A stretch of DNA of 64,000 nucleotides from Calonectria ilicicola (lineage: Eukaryota > Ascomycota > Sordariomycetes > Hypocreales > Nectriaceae), in contig CP085826.1 of the NCBI GenBank assembly GCA_020809705.1, forward strand, positions 3,596,001 through 3,660,000, read 5' to 3'. A model generated the notes under the pieces. It saw only the letters and a list, made by a program, of their open reading frames with translations, was not told the origin of the DNA and made no database searches. The position numbers and the translations under genes were made by a program. Below, piece by piece: positions 12,476-24,191 of the stretch (the stretch's first letter is position 1; each line of letters begins with the position of its first letter).

Positions 12476-15400
12476 ATGCCCAATATGACGTCGAGCAAGT
12501 CCTTCCGGGCATCCATCATGCCCTCTGTTTTACGGTCCAACACCGATCCAGACTCTTCGGCCGCTTCTTCCACAACCTCTGGTTCCGCCCAAAACGATTC
12601 CCGTAAGAAGACGTGGCACAAGTCATCTACCATCGACATTGGCAAAGCTTCCAAGTCCAGCTCGAGCGTAGCCTCCTCCGGCTCCCGAAACGCTGTCCGA
12701 AACGACGACGCTGTTCAGCAAAACGGTGCCGACAGCACAAACGGCCATTCCAGAACAAGTAGTAATACCAGCAAGGGTAACGGAGAGCCCGCGCCGCAAC
12801 CACCACGACCTTCGAGAAGAAAATCGAAGACCTGGGGGAATCGATTATCTTCGCTGCTTCCCTCTCTCATGCTACCTTCGACAGAACCGGTTCCTCCCGT
12901 GCCGAAGCAGCCCACCACCATTGTTGCTCCCCCCCCTCCTGCAGCGGCGGCACCCTTGCAAACGCCCACTACTTTTACGCCGACTTCTGCACCTGTTGTG
13001 ACACCAGCTCTAACCAAATCCTCGACTCCTACTGACGAAAGTCCCTACTCTTCCACTCCCAGCATCGTCGAGCCCCCAACCATCCGCATGGCTGGCAGCG
13101 ACGAAAACACTCTCGGAATTGTTGCGCAGCCAAGCAGGCAGTCACCGCAAAGCTCGCCAACGAGTTCTGCCTCAAATCCCGACCAAGCCGTCGATGGTAT
13201 TGACATTTCCGAGGCCGACAACAACAGCCCTCAGATCATGCCCCCAGTTCCTCCTACTCCCGAAGTTGACCAGGCCACACTTAGTGTGAGCCCCATGGTT
13301 CCGCCCGCAGACCAGAGCGACAGCATTAAGCCTGGAAAGCTTCGCAAAGAAAATCCCGATGCTCGTCGCAGGAGTGGCTCCATTCAGCAGCCGACCGGCG
13401 AAGCACCCGTGCCCGCGCCGGGGTACCAGTCTCGCACTGGTTCTCCCGCTCCCGAAGCGAGGGGTCGCCGGGCCTCGTCTACGCAATCCCCGTCGTCGCG
13501 CAACAACTCTCGTGTCCCCTCCATGACCATTAATAATACTCGACCGGTTTCTGGAGATGTTAGCCAGAGCCCATCTCGCGGCCGTCTTCGTCGCAGTTGG
13601 CTGCCGGGTGGGCGCTCCCGCTCCAACTCCGTTGACGCTAATGGCCAGGGCTCTCCAAACGCCTGGGTTTTGACAGATGACACAAAGGCCGAGTACAACT
13701 CGTCGTTCCTCAAAAACGCAGAAAAGGTTGGTTGAAAAGACTCAAATTTTGGACGGGTAGAACTGACTGTTATATTATAGGTCCCAGAACTCTGGAATGA
13801 AAGCGGGAATGTTTGCATTTACCTGTACCCCAAGGTCAGCGGCTGCGGCCCCTCGTTCAAGGTCCAGGAATTCACGGTCAGCTCATCATACATCTTCAAC
13901 GACCTTATCCAGAGCGAGCTCGAGGCTCCCAGTGGCCGGGGTCGAGGAAGAAGTTTTGGAGGGCGAGACAGCCTTAGTGTCGACGATGCGACTCGATTCT
14001 CTCCTCCGGCCTCTCCTCCTATTCCCGATTCCGGTGAGATGCGGCTGTACCTACCCTCTCCTCCTCAACCAGGCCAACTGGCTGCTCCTGGTCAAAACTC
14101 CCAGCAGGAGTTTGATAGATTGATTGCCATTCGCAACATGTTTGCCTTTTTGACAGGCCAGCCTCTAGTGGCCACCAAGGCTCGACCCACAAACTTTCAC
14201 GCATTCCTTCAGATCGCGAACCTATTGGAGGAATTCGGCTTCACCAGCATCGATGGTACAACGTTTGGCGACGCGGTTGATCTCAGTTTCAGCTTCTACA
14301 TTGACCAGATGGGTCTTGCCGATTGCCGACACAGCCGCGAGAAGACGCTCGAGGCTCTGATCCTGGGTGAGCGAATGAGATCCCTGGACCTCTATAACGA
14401 AGCCTTTGCCCATGCTGCAGGCAAATACTCAGCAATTATGGATTTGCGCCTACCTTTGTTCGAGCAGGTGTCGGCGCAAACACGCCAGGCTCTCGAGAGA
14501 GCTCATTTTGACCTAGTCAATCGCCAGCACAACTGCAACCTTCATCTCGAGCAATTCGAGTTCCCAGCCTTTTTTGCTGGTATCGCAAACTCGACATCAA
14601 GTCCCGAGTTGAGGCAGGTTCGATTCAAGATCTGGAGGAATTCTTTCAATAAGATGCGGCACTTCGTTCTCAGCTACTACAAGTCTAGTCTCGGAAACTG
14701 GCCACCCAAGGCAAGCAGCAAGAAGAATCCCTTCTCGGAAAGCGGCCTGAACCGTCTCGTGCTAAAGATGCTGTACTCTGACATGTGTGCCCTGTACGAT
14801 CTTCTGGTTGATCGAACCAACCGGACATCGAGAATCATGGATGAGGTGCCTGCCATCTCAGCTGATCCTGACAAGATGACATCGTCAGCTCTGCGCAACA
14901 TTCTGTCTGAATTCGATCGATCAAAGCCACCTGTCCTTCCTCCTATTCCCTATGACACACCTCAGATTCCCACACCGGCTTCCGTTCTTGAGACGTACAA
15001 CACACTTTCCTTGAAGAAGCAGCTTAAGTTTGACAAGGGAGTCAAGGGACATGAGCTTATGCTCATCCTAAACAAGGGTTACAACTACGACACAAACAGC
15101 ATCAAACTCCCCTTCCTGGACCAGTTCAAGGAGTTCGAGCTTCGTGAAGCCAAGGGCAAGCTTTCGCAGGATTGGGCTGATCAGCGATATGGTTACTGGC
15201 TGTTCTTGTATGCGGTGATCCAGTCCCTCCCTGTCCTGGTTGTCGATGCTCCGGGTTTGAACTTTACCGAGGGAGTTGAATACTTCCTCTGTGTGCCCCC
15301 CATGGGCAACCCTCCATGGGTCGTCGATCGACAGGTCAAGAAGATGCTGTATCAAGTCGCCGGAGGTGGTGGTCTCGTCGAACTTTCTACTGATGCTGTT

Positions 15401-15925
15401 CTCTTCAGTGTCGAAGCTACGTATCATCGTAGCCACTGCTGGCTTGCGGCCAATCAATGGGAAAACAGTCCCGATGACGCTCCGCCCCCGCAAGAACCCT
15501 CCATGTCTCCTCTGCAGCCACCTCGCACCCTCTTCCCAGGTGACGACGACTTTATTGCCCCGCCGCCCATGGGTGGTACTCCGTCACCACCACTCGGGGT
15601 TCCTCAAGTGACGCTTCGTCCACGCACTCATTCCCCCGGTGGAAGCCGTGCTAATCAAGCTTGGCGATCCAGCATTGCGCTGGGTTTGGAGCCAGTGCCG
15701 CTTGCTCCACCCAGCCCCTTTGGAGAACGCAGCACCTCACTTGGTCGACCCGCAAGTACGGCATTTTTCGGTCTCAAGAGCCAGTCGGTCGGTCACCTGC
15801 CCTCGTTGGTCAATGAGAGTAGCAGACCAGGTACTTCGTCCGGTGCGACTGGCGGCGGTGCAACTTTCGACGACATTTTGGGCAACGAAGCGAAGAAGAA
15901 CAAGAAAAAGAGCAGGTTCTTCTAA
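12476..15925 (+). CDS. Large conserved fungal protein of unknown function
   Basis: Exons are 12476-13726 and 13781-15925, giving 1131 aa. Residues 1 to about 400 are low-complexity, rich in Ser, Pro, Thr and Ala, with proline runs and many SRS/RSNS-like phosphorylation sites. The splice joins NAEKV to PELWNESGNVCIYLYPK, opening a compact region of about 500 residues (SGCGPSFKV, then RNMFAFLTGQPLV, then NLLEEFGFTSIDG) that looks globular and alpha-rich. A proline-rich tail ends in a basic cluster (KKNKKKSRFF). From memory it resembles a widespread ascomycete family carrying only a DUF-type name (possibly DUF8004), but I cannot confirm the number. No catalytic motif, signal peptide or membrane segment is visible; it is probably a cytoplasmic scaffold or signalling protein. 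It is tail-to-tail with the F-box gene. Confidence 0.85.
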
Positions 15926-17473
15926 TTTCTGCACAATCCTACTGGCATATAATACTTTTTTCCCATGAATATTTGGAGGCGGGGAATGCCTCATGTAATT
16001 GTTGTACTTGAACCAAGAGTTGGGTGTCTGGTACCGGCCTTTGATGGCACAGCGTCTTTTGTTTTATTTGTTTTTGGATTTCATTCCTTTTTTTTCTACT
16101 CAGTTTCTCTTTGGCTTTGGAAAATAGCCACATTTTGGTTTTCTTTTAAGGGTTTCTTTATTTGCATACAAACATATTTGGAGAGGAGATATTTTGGGGA
16201 TCCAGAAGATACAAAACTTAACGACCAAGCATGAAAAATCTACACAATTGTAGTAACTCGATTAGAACAAAGCTTATAGACACTGGTGTCCATGTCATAA
16301 TGGCGGACGAAGAAAATTAATTACCTGAGCGACTGTATCGCTCAGTTGGATTCCATCTATGTTTACGTTCCGTTAAATCTGTCGTGCGTCTGTTTGTATG
16401 TGGTGCTTCTTTTTTGTTTGTGAGTGGTACTTTGATCTTCGTATCTCGTCTGTCGTCTGAGATGACGTATCAAGAAAGAATTGTGACTTGGATCTTGTCA
16501 TTGTGCATGGAGCAGACTTGATGCTCCCGATTTCGGCAGTTGGAAAGGAAAATACGACAATGATTTGGCACGACACGAAACGACACGACGCTCCAGGGAT
16601 AATACGACGATGGCATGGTCATCAACGACCATGAGATCGTCATGCGCCGCACTTGAGCCCATCACATGAAATCGCAACACGTCTTTGACAAAGGACAAGG
16701 GTTACAAATGGAGAGGAGGAAGAGAGGGGAGGGGGGGACACTAATTTAGTCAGGTTGAATTGTCGTTCATGCCGCGTCAGATACGAACATCACTCTCCAC
16801 ATGGCGGATGCCAATCTTGGTGCAGATGAATACGACGACGATCGGCGGCTAAGAAAACGACGAGGGGGGAACAAAAAGCGGACGCGCAAGTTGGTGGGGC
16901 CAACTATCGACATACGACGAAGGGAGGGGATGATGGATCTAAATTTTGCGGGCCAAAAACAACATCTTTTTATATTCATTCTTTTTTTGACTACAGCCAT
17001 CAACCTTGGCTGTGGTAAACAATCGACGAAAAACCCCCATGTCTAATAGATGTCTATCATTATACCCCAATAGAGAGAGAGAGAGATTAAGAGAGAAAAA
17101 AGAAAAGAAAGAAAAGCAAAAACTCCAGATCGAAAATAAAGCACCATGTTTGGTTGGTGCTGTGGTCATCCCACCCTCTCTTACCCTCCTTGACGTGGTA
17201 GCCGTTAAAATCGTAAGATGGTATTTGAGAAGACAAAAAAAAAACATTACTTTTTCCAGAAAACCAAACAGAACAGCAAATCAAAACCCAATTTTTCCAA
17301 CAGTGGTATAGTGATTCCATTATTTTCCGTCCAGGATCGATCAATTGCGTGCATGCGAAGGGGGTATTGGTTGGTTGTTGTAAGAAGGGGTATCAGTCGT
17401 GGCATTTTGCGTGTGCAAGAGGTTCGTATGTGTGTCAGGTGTGTGTGTGTGTGTGTCATTGTGTGCGTGCGCC
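15926..17473. other. Convergent intergenic region
   Basis: This stretch holds the 3' regions of the gene ending at 15925 and the F-box gene ending at 17474. It is T-rich and A-rich, with a (GT)n tract at 17439-17457 and an AG-rich tract near 17072-17125. I see no gene or structured RNA. Confidence 0.5.
17439..17457. repeat. (GT)n microsatellite
   Basis: About nine GT units lie just beyond the stop of the F-box gene, in its expected 3' untranslated region. Confidence 0.9.
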
Positions 17474-20400
17474 TTACAGCGTTGGCTTCGTCCAGCGGCC
17501 ACGTTCGGTGTGATACCAAATCTCCTTCTCCTTGCGGTCGGCCACGACGCCGGCGCGGGTGTTCCAGCGGCCCGAGCAACCTTCTCGGCCGTCAATCAGA
17601 CTCTCGCCGCCCTCGTTTTCAAGGTCCCGCACATCCGGCAGACCACCCTTTTCGTCAGTAGAGTTGGCGTCGGGCAGCAGGTTGTACTTGACTCGGCTTC
17701 CGAATGTGCCGAGAAACCCGGCCATGGCCCAGGTCTCAGTGGTCGTGCCGTCCTCGTCAATCACGTTTACCGTGAAACGCGGTCGGGAGCGGGCCGCTTC
17801 GAGACGGGCTTGGGCCGCCAAGCGAGAGGCATGCAAGTTGGTGTAGAGAGGATGGCGGAGACCGGGTGTTGGAGACTGAGGAGTGCGGATAGAGGAGATG
17901 GAATTGTTGCTTGAAGTCTTGAACAGCCCGTAGCGTGCTGGGGAGATGGGGCTATTGCTCGACACGGGGCTCATGTTGGGCATATCACCAGCCAACTCAA
18001 CTGCGCGGAACCGGTCATTGGGGAGATCCATGCGCTCCATGGGATAGCACAGATCCTGGAAGATTCCGTCAGGATCATTGTGCACGCGCAGGTTAGTCAG
18101 TGCTGGGAATCCACCTGCGACAATGCTTCGCGCAAGGATGTCGTCGGCAGCGTTGTTCAGGGACAAGGAATGCGCGGTAACATCCCAGTGCAACTTCTTG
18201 AGGTTGTTGGAAGCCAGGTACGGCATCATCCAGAGCGTGAAAGAATCCTCCTCGGGCATAACCGGAGAGGAGGGCTGGACCAGCGCAAAGCTCTCCAGGG
18301 ATCGCAAGTTGGACAGCATGCGGGCCAATGCGGCCAGAGAAGTCAAAGGGGTGTGGCGAAGGTGCAGCTTGCGCAGAGAGCGACTGGTGGAACGTGTAGC
18401 GAACGAAGAAAGGCCATTGGAGGTGATGCCGGGAATGTGAGAGAGAGTCAGGGACTCGAGTGCAGGGAGCGCAAGGAGGTTGTTGTCATTGAACCCGTTT
18501 TGGGAGATGTTGCAAAGATGAAGGTGCTTGAGAGAAGGGAGGTACTTGATGGTGGTGGTGAGTAGGTTCTCGGGGGTCAAGCCCGCACCGGGATAGCAGT
18601 TAATGGACAGTGTCTCGAGGTGCGCCCAGTTGACATGATGATCCAGAAAAGCAACCTCCTGGAACCACATCAGCTCACTAGGCATGGTCGAGCTAGGCTG
18701 CTGAGCGCTAGGCTGGTTACGTTGCTGCTTCTGCTGGGGCGAAGCCTGGATCACCCAATTCATCTCCTTGAGCTTGGAGCGGGTGGACAACGCATGAAAG
18801 ATCTTCTTGAAGGAGTGATCGTAAGTGGTTGTCGGACCAGACAGGCTCTCCAGATTGGGGCAGGCCATGACGAGCGTGGCGACGAGGTCATCATAGTCAT
18901 TAACGTTGCTAGCCTTGCCAGTCAACTCGGGTGCAGGCACCTTGAGGACACGGACGAGGCTGGCCAAGTAAGGGTTTGCGCGCAAGGTGCGACGCAGCAT
19001 CATAACCCGAGCACCTTGGTTCAGCTTGTACTTCTTCTTGTGGGCTGCTGAGTCGGACCCCACTAGCTGAATGTCTTTGTAACTGTACTAAGGTGTTAGC
19101 CTGACGCTATAAAATACCATTCGCGGCACCCGATTTGACAGGTGCTTGGCATGAAACAAGGGACAGGTAAATTAAGGAAAAAAAAAGAAAGGGAAGAAAA
19201 AAAAAGCTTACAGAGTGACACGCGCAGTCTTGTACCATTTCCTGGATGAGACCATGATGTTACACATGTCCCGCATCCAGCAGGTTGCGCAGCTAGTGCT
19301 ATCAGTCTCAAGGTGGAGGCCTCGTAGCTTTGAGAGAATCAGGCTGAGCACCTCGCTAGGCATCATCGAAAAAAGCTCATTCTGTCGGTATGTTGCTCGT
19401 GGAGAAGTCTCCTTCTGGCTCTGAATGGGAAGAGGCTGCTGGGTGAGATATTCGGGCTTCCACCCAGTCGACTTGGTGGTGTCCGCACTGGCCTGGCTTC
19501 CCCAGGAGGGTGTACGCTGGCGAGACCTCAAGCTCATGGCCTCGGTGGAATTTGAGTACATGCTAGCAATGGAGGTTGTTGAGCCAGTAGAGGATTTTCG
19601 TGGCCTCTGAGGGCTGACCGCAGGCAATTCGGTTGCCTTGGGTGGGTCAGGAGCGGGTGTCTCCAATTCGTGGGCGACGGGAGCCTTCGGGAGATTGAAG
19701 GAAGGCGTCTCTAACTCGTGGGCGATGGGGAAAGAAGTCGGGTACGTGGTGCTAGGTAGCTTGTTCTTCTGGGAACATGAAAGAAAGTCCTCGATGTCTT
19801 CGTTGGCTGCGTACAGCTCTGCCACTGGCTCAGCCGACGGTGGGGGAAGCGGCCGGATTGTGACTGTCGGTCCTTTCATGATGGGCCGGTTCTCCTCGAG
19901 GGAGTATGGTGGACAGTATGCCTTATATCGCACCGGTGGGCGCTCTCTGTATTTCACCTGCAAGTCTGGTTGAAAGCCTGAATCGCAATCTTTCTCGTGG
20001 TACTCTTGGTATGATGGAGGCGACAGCTTTTCTGGCTCTGGCAACAAGGGCAGCGCCTTCTCCTCGGGTTTATCTTTGGGCTTCGCTTCGAGCTTCGCTT
20101 CGAGCTTTTCTTGAAGTTTTTGCTGGCGTTCTTGGTAACGTTTCTCGCTGATCTTTAGCCGGGGCTTAAGTCGAGACTTCTCGCGGGGCTTCTCTTGGGG
20201 CTTTTCCTGAGGCTTCTCTTGGGACTTTTCCCGAGACCTCTTCTGAGGTTTTTCTTGAGGCTTTCCTTGAGGCTTTTCTTGGGGTTTGTCTTGAGACTTT
20301 TCTTGGGTTTTTTCTTGAGTCTTCTCAGTCTGCTCTTTAGCCAGCTTTTGGGCCTGTTCTTGAAGTGCTTGAACGGGTAAGGACTTTCGCCTCCTCTTCA

Positions 20401-21392
20401 GCCTATTAATAGCGGCGGGACGTTTGATTGGTTCCTTGCTAATGAATGGGAATAAAAAGGTCAGTAACGAGAGTCGGGATTAATGCAAATTCAAGAATCG
20501 AAAAGTCAAAAGGTAGAGACTGAAGGGGGAGGGAAAACGATGCAAGTGGTAAAAAATAATGGCTCTTGTCAATGCACACCACAGCTCCAGGCATGTATCC
20601 GCTAGGAACACTCGGAACCAAGTCACCCCGTCTAGAACAGTTCTGACGTCCAGATAGCTCTAAGGGCTGATCTCTTGGCGTCAGTAGCGCGAGGCTGCCA
20701 GGCACCTCAATGCGCCACCAGGGGAAAATGTGGGCAGGGTAATCAAACCAATGCAGCACGACAAGCGCCAAAGTCCAAAAAGGCGCCACGAAACCCGCTC
20801 AAGCTTCTAGTTGGCTGGTGTGGTGAGGGATGGTGATGAGTTTTGCGGGAGCTGAGACATTGGGGGTAGAGGCCTACAAGCGCCGTTGTTTCCAGACAGA
20901 AGCGCCCCCTCGCAAGGGCAGGGCTGTGCTGGGTAATACAAATAGCAACAAAACAATGTTTGCAGGGACAAAGGGACAGGAGGGAGAGAAAAGAGGGATA
21001 TACGGCGTGTGTAAGCGATGGGCAGGCAGGCTACTAGGGGGGAGCGGAGGGAGATGGCGATGATGCAAACCGGGTCCCGTTTCCCGTCTCTGATGTGCAG
21101 AGCCTAAGGATGGTGGCAGGACTAGTTGCTTGGCAGCGGCGTGAAAATCACCAGAGCTCCGGGACAGAAAACGGACGGAACTGGAAAAATAAAAAGAAAC
21201 CTACACGATGTGGGCGGAGTGCCGGTTCAGCTTACCGGGCAGGGGTGCTTCATCGTCGATCATGGTAACGGCCCAGACGTGACGGCGAAAGGCCTCGGCT
21301 CGCTTGTCATCCATGGCAGACATGGAGCTACGGCCAGGAGAGAAGAAGCGGGTGAACTCCTGGCCATGATGGTCGTGGTCAACCTCAAACAT
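17474..21392 (-). CDS. F-box protein with leucine-rich C-terminal half
   Basis: The supported exons are 20438-19212 and 19082-17474. The likely first exon is 21392-21205, from a CCACCACCACCATG start, which would give 1007 aa. Order: a short acidic/charged N-terminus, a Lys/Glu/Gln/Pro repeat built of QEKP-like units (20170-20335), two copies of AHELETP, a Ser-rich linker, an F-box-like segment (MMPSEVLSLILSKL), then leucine-rich segments such as LPSLKHLHLCNI and LPALESLTLSHI. F-box proteins recruit substrates to SCF ubiquitin ligases through Skp1; the leucine-rich part is the presumed substrate site. The first intron (21204-20439) is long for this genome, 766 bases, and uses donor GTAGGT. A competing donor GTAAGC at about 21229 puts the next exon out of frame unless a small exon is missed. 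The core is firm; the N-terminus is tentative. Confidence 0.75.
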
Positions 21393-24191
21393 GGTGGTGG
21401 TGGTCTGGGACAAAACTGAGACAGGTTCTAGGAGAAGAAGTCGCCAAAGACCCCTCTAGTCCACGCGTTGTTCCCAAGGGGTGTCAACTACCAAAGGGGT
21501 TCTCCAAGGACAACTAGAAGAGAGAGAAAGAAAGAAAAAAAGGGATTAATTGACTACCCAGCCAATAATTCCTGGCAAATCCTTCCAGATGGGGTTTTGC
21601 TCAAGACCCCTGGCGTTTGACCGACAGGTACAGAGTCGTACTGGATGGGTTCGAGAGGACCACCCACGCGGCTTGTCAGGTCAGTTCGGTGGAGGTGGAG
21701 AGCGACGGGGCGGATGGCTTGCGGTGGGCCCTGGGTGCAATTGTCTCTGATGAACCAACTGGCGTCGGCGAAATCGGGAATCCAATGTCCAATACTTGGT
21801 GTGGAACAGCAGTGTTGATGGATGTGGTGGCGGTGGCGGATCCAGAGATACAATGGGTGGTGTGGTGCGGTGTGGTGTGTTGAGACGGTCCAAACGAGCA
21901 AACGTCGACAGCGAATCAAGCGGTGAAAGAGAAGAAGAAAAAGAATTAGGGCACCTTGAAAACAAATAAAATAAATGAGAAGGAGAAAGAGAAAGAGGGG
22001 GGCAAACCACTCAAGCGCAGCATCCAACGAGTGCTTTCAAACATGCAGCTATAACGGTCCCGCAGAGGAGCAAAACAAGTCTGCAGAAGAAATATCCACC
22101 GCTGTAAGGCGTCTCCGTCAAAGATGGAAAACAGTCCGAATTGGGTCCTCATTGCGACGAAAGGTCCCGCCAAGCTTAAGTATTACTCTCAATGGATTCG
22201 ATGACGACCAATACCCACGGACGTGAGCAAAATAACTCGATACCACGTTGACCCCCTCACCTAGTGACAGGGCAGAGCCAATGGGCCGCCCCGCCTCGAC
22301 CCAGAGCCATGCCGCCATTCCCTGCTTTCTGGGCCCGCGTTTCCATCCTGACAGGGCGCCTCCAAGTTTGTGCAGCATCACGGCGCCGTCGGCTGTGCTG
22401 TCGGCCCGTTGGGCCTGAGGCAGCATCCGATGATGAGCTGGCTCATGCCGTGGGCCAAGGCGGGCAATGAGATCAGCTTCAGATGGTGTCTTGGTTGCCA
22501 GCCTCCCGCAGCCAATCACCCTACCCGCTGCTGTTCTCGTGAACCAGATGCTGCGGGCCCGCGTGCTGGCCGTGCACAAGACTGATGAGCATTGGTCGTA
22601 TTTTCAAGATTGGATGGCCAGAGTGCATATATTGTATAGGATGGGACGTGCGAGTTAAGCTGGTAGTACGGAATACACACTGATGACTTGGTAATAACAC
22701 CAGCAATACGGCCCCTCCCAATAGGGCCCCCCAATCGGCCCCAATCGCGTTCAAAAATAGAAAGCCAGGGCCTGCCCACACTGTCTCGTCCACTCACCAA
22801 CCCCCGTGGAGGACGCGTGTGGGTCAGTGCCAGGGCGGCCCTGTGTCCCTGTGTCCTTGTGTGCTTTTTTGTGTTTTTCTTTATTGCGGGGCGCCGCCTC
22901 AGCTGCTTTGCACAGGAACCAAAGCTCTTCCACCCACGCTCCCAGCACACGTGTGAAATCGGTCAAAACAAAAAGCGGATCGTCCTTCTTTGTCGCTCAA
23001 ATTAGCCAGACCTACATCAAAGGCAAATTACCCATCACGCGTCACTGCCCATCGCTTTGAAAAACATGTCCAAACAAGCCCATCCCAGCGAGCCCTGCCT
23101 CCACACGATTTACTCCGGCTCCCCCGGCCTGGCTCGCCGCCGCTGCAGAGATCGGAGCCAGGGCCAACCGCACCTTGCCCAATTCTGATACGCCTGGTGG
23201 GAGCCAAGCGCCAAAGCACGTAATCCCCGCCAGCTCAGTAATCCTCTCGCTGACCGACAGGGCTGCGACCAAGAAAGTGAATCGCCGAAACTCCCAGCCT
23301 TCAGGAACTGGCAAGGATCCTCGCTGCCATGGGGAGCCATCATCCCTCCCGTCATCAGCCCATCTCATTCCGTCCAAAAAAAAAAAAGCTTCACAATACG
23401 AAATCTAATCGCCCTCCAGCTGCTAAAAAGCCGGCGTGGTCCAAAGCTCTGTCTGTCCGTACCCTCGGGCCCCTTCTCGTGCCTGAAAATTGTATCAGTT
23501 CTAAGCTGCAAACTCGAGCTTTTTCTCAGCCAGCAATATCGGTCTATCCGGTCCCTAAATTCGCCTCAAGTCACTCACCCCAGATGTGACATGGTTTCCC
23601 CAGCCGGCTTGAACCCACCACATGCTTCTTTTGTCAATCGCCAGTCTGCTGGTGCGTACGTAATAAGGATAAGCGCCAGTTATTGAACTTTGAGATATTG
23701 AAAAGGGTTGGCACGGACAGCTTTGGGAATGTCATTAATGCTCAATCATCCCGTCTATCTTTGGACGAAAAGCGGTATACCCTTATCCGACGCGACTTCC
23801 TGGTTTGTTATGTTTATTATGTTGGCGTCGTTCTTTTTTTTTCTCCCTCGGTGTTCTGAGGCCACCATTCCACTTGTTGGTGGTCTCAGTGCACTGCACT
23901 CCAGCATCCAGAACGATTCGCAATTACTCTGTAGTGTACTATGGTAACATCTGATTCTTGGTTTCAGGTCCTGCATTCAGCCCAGGCCATGTCAAATTGA
24001 GGCTGTCGTGCCTGGCCCGTTTTTGAAACGGCTTCAGATCGGCAGTGAATCTAAGCCCTGCCACAGGAAGGTTTCTCTATCCAGGACAGAATCCAATGCA
24101 TTGCTCTTAGCCGCTACCTAATATTTCTCGATATACAGGGGATAGCGCAGTGATTGCTCGGTACGGGCTCGGTTGCGGGTCGTTCCAGTTC
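21393..24191. other. Intergenic region without a recognised gene
   Basis: This 2.8 kb lies upstream of the F-box gene and downstream of the SNF2 gene. It should hold the F-box promoter. Short overlapping open frames occur, but none has a domain, a plausible exon chain or a tRNA-like box pair. I see nothing further in it. Confidence 0.5.
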
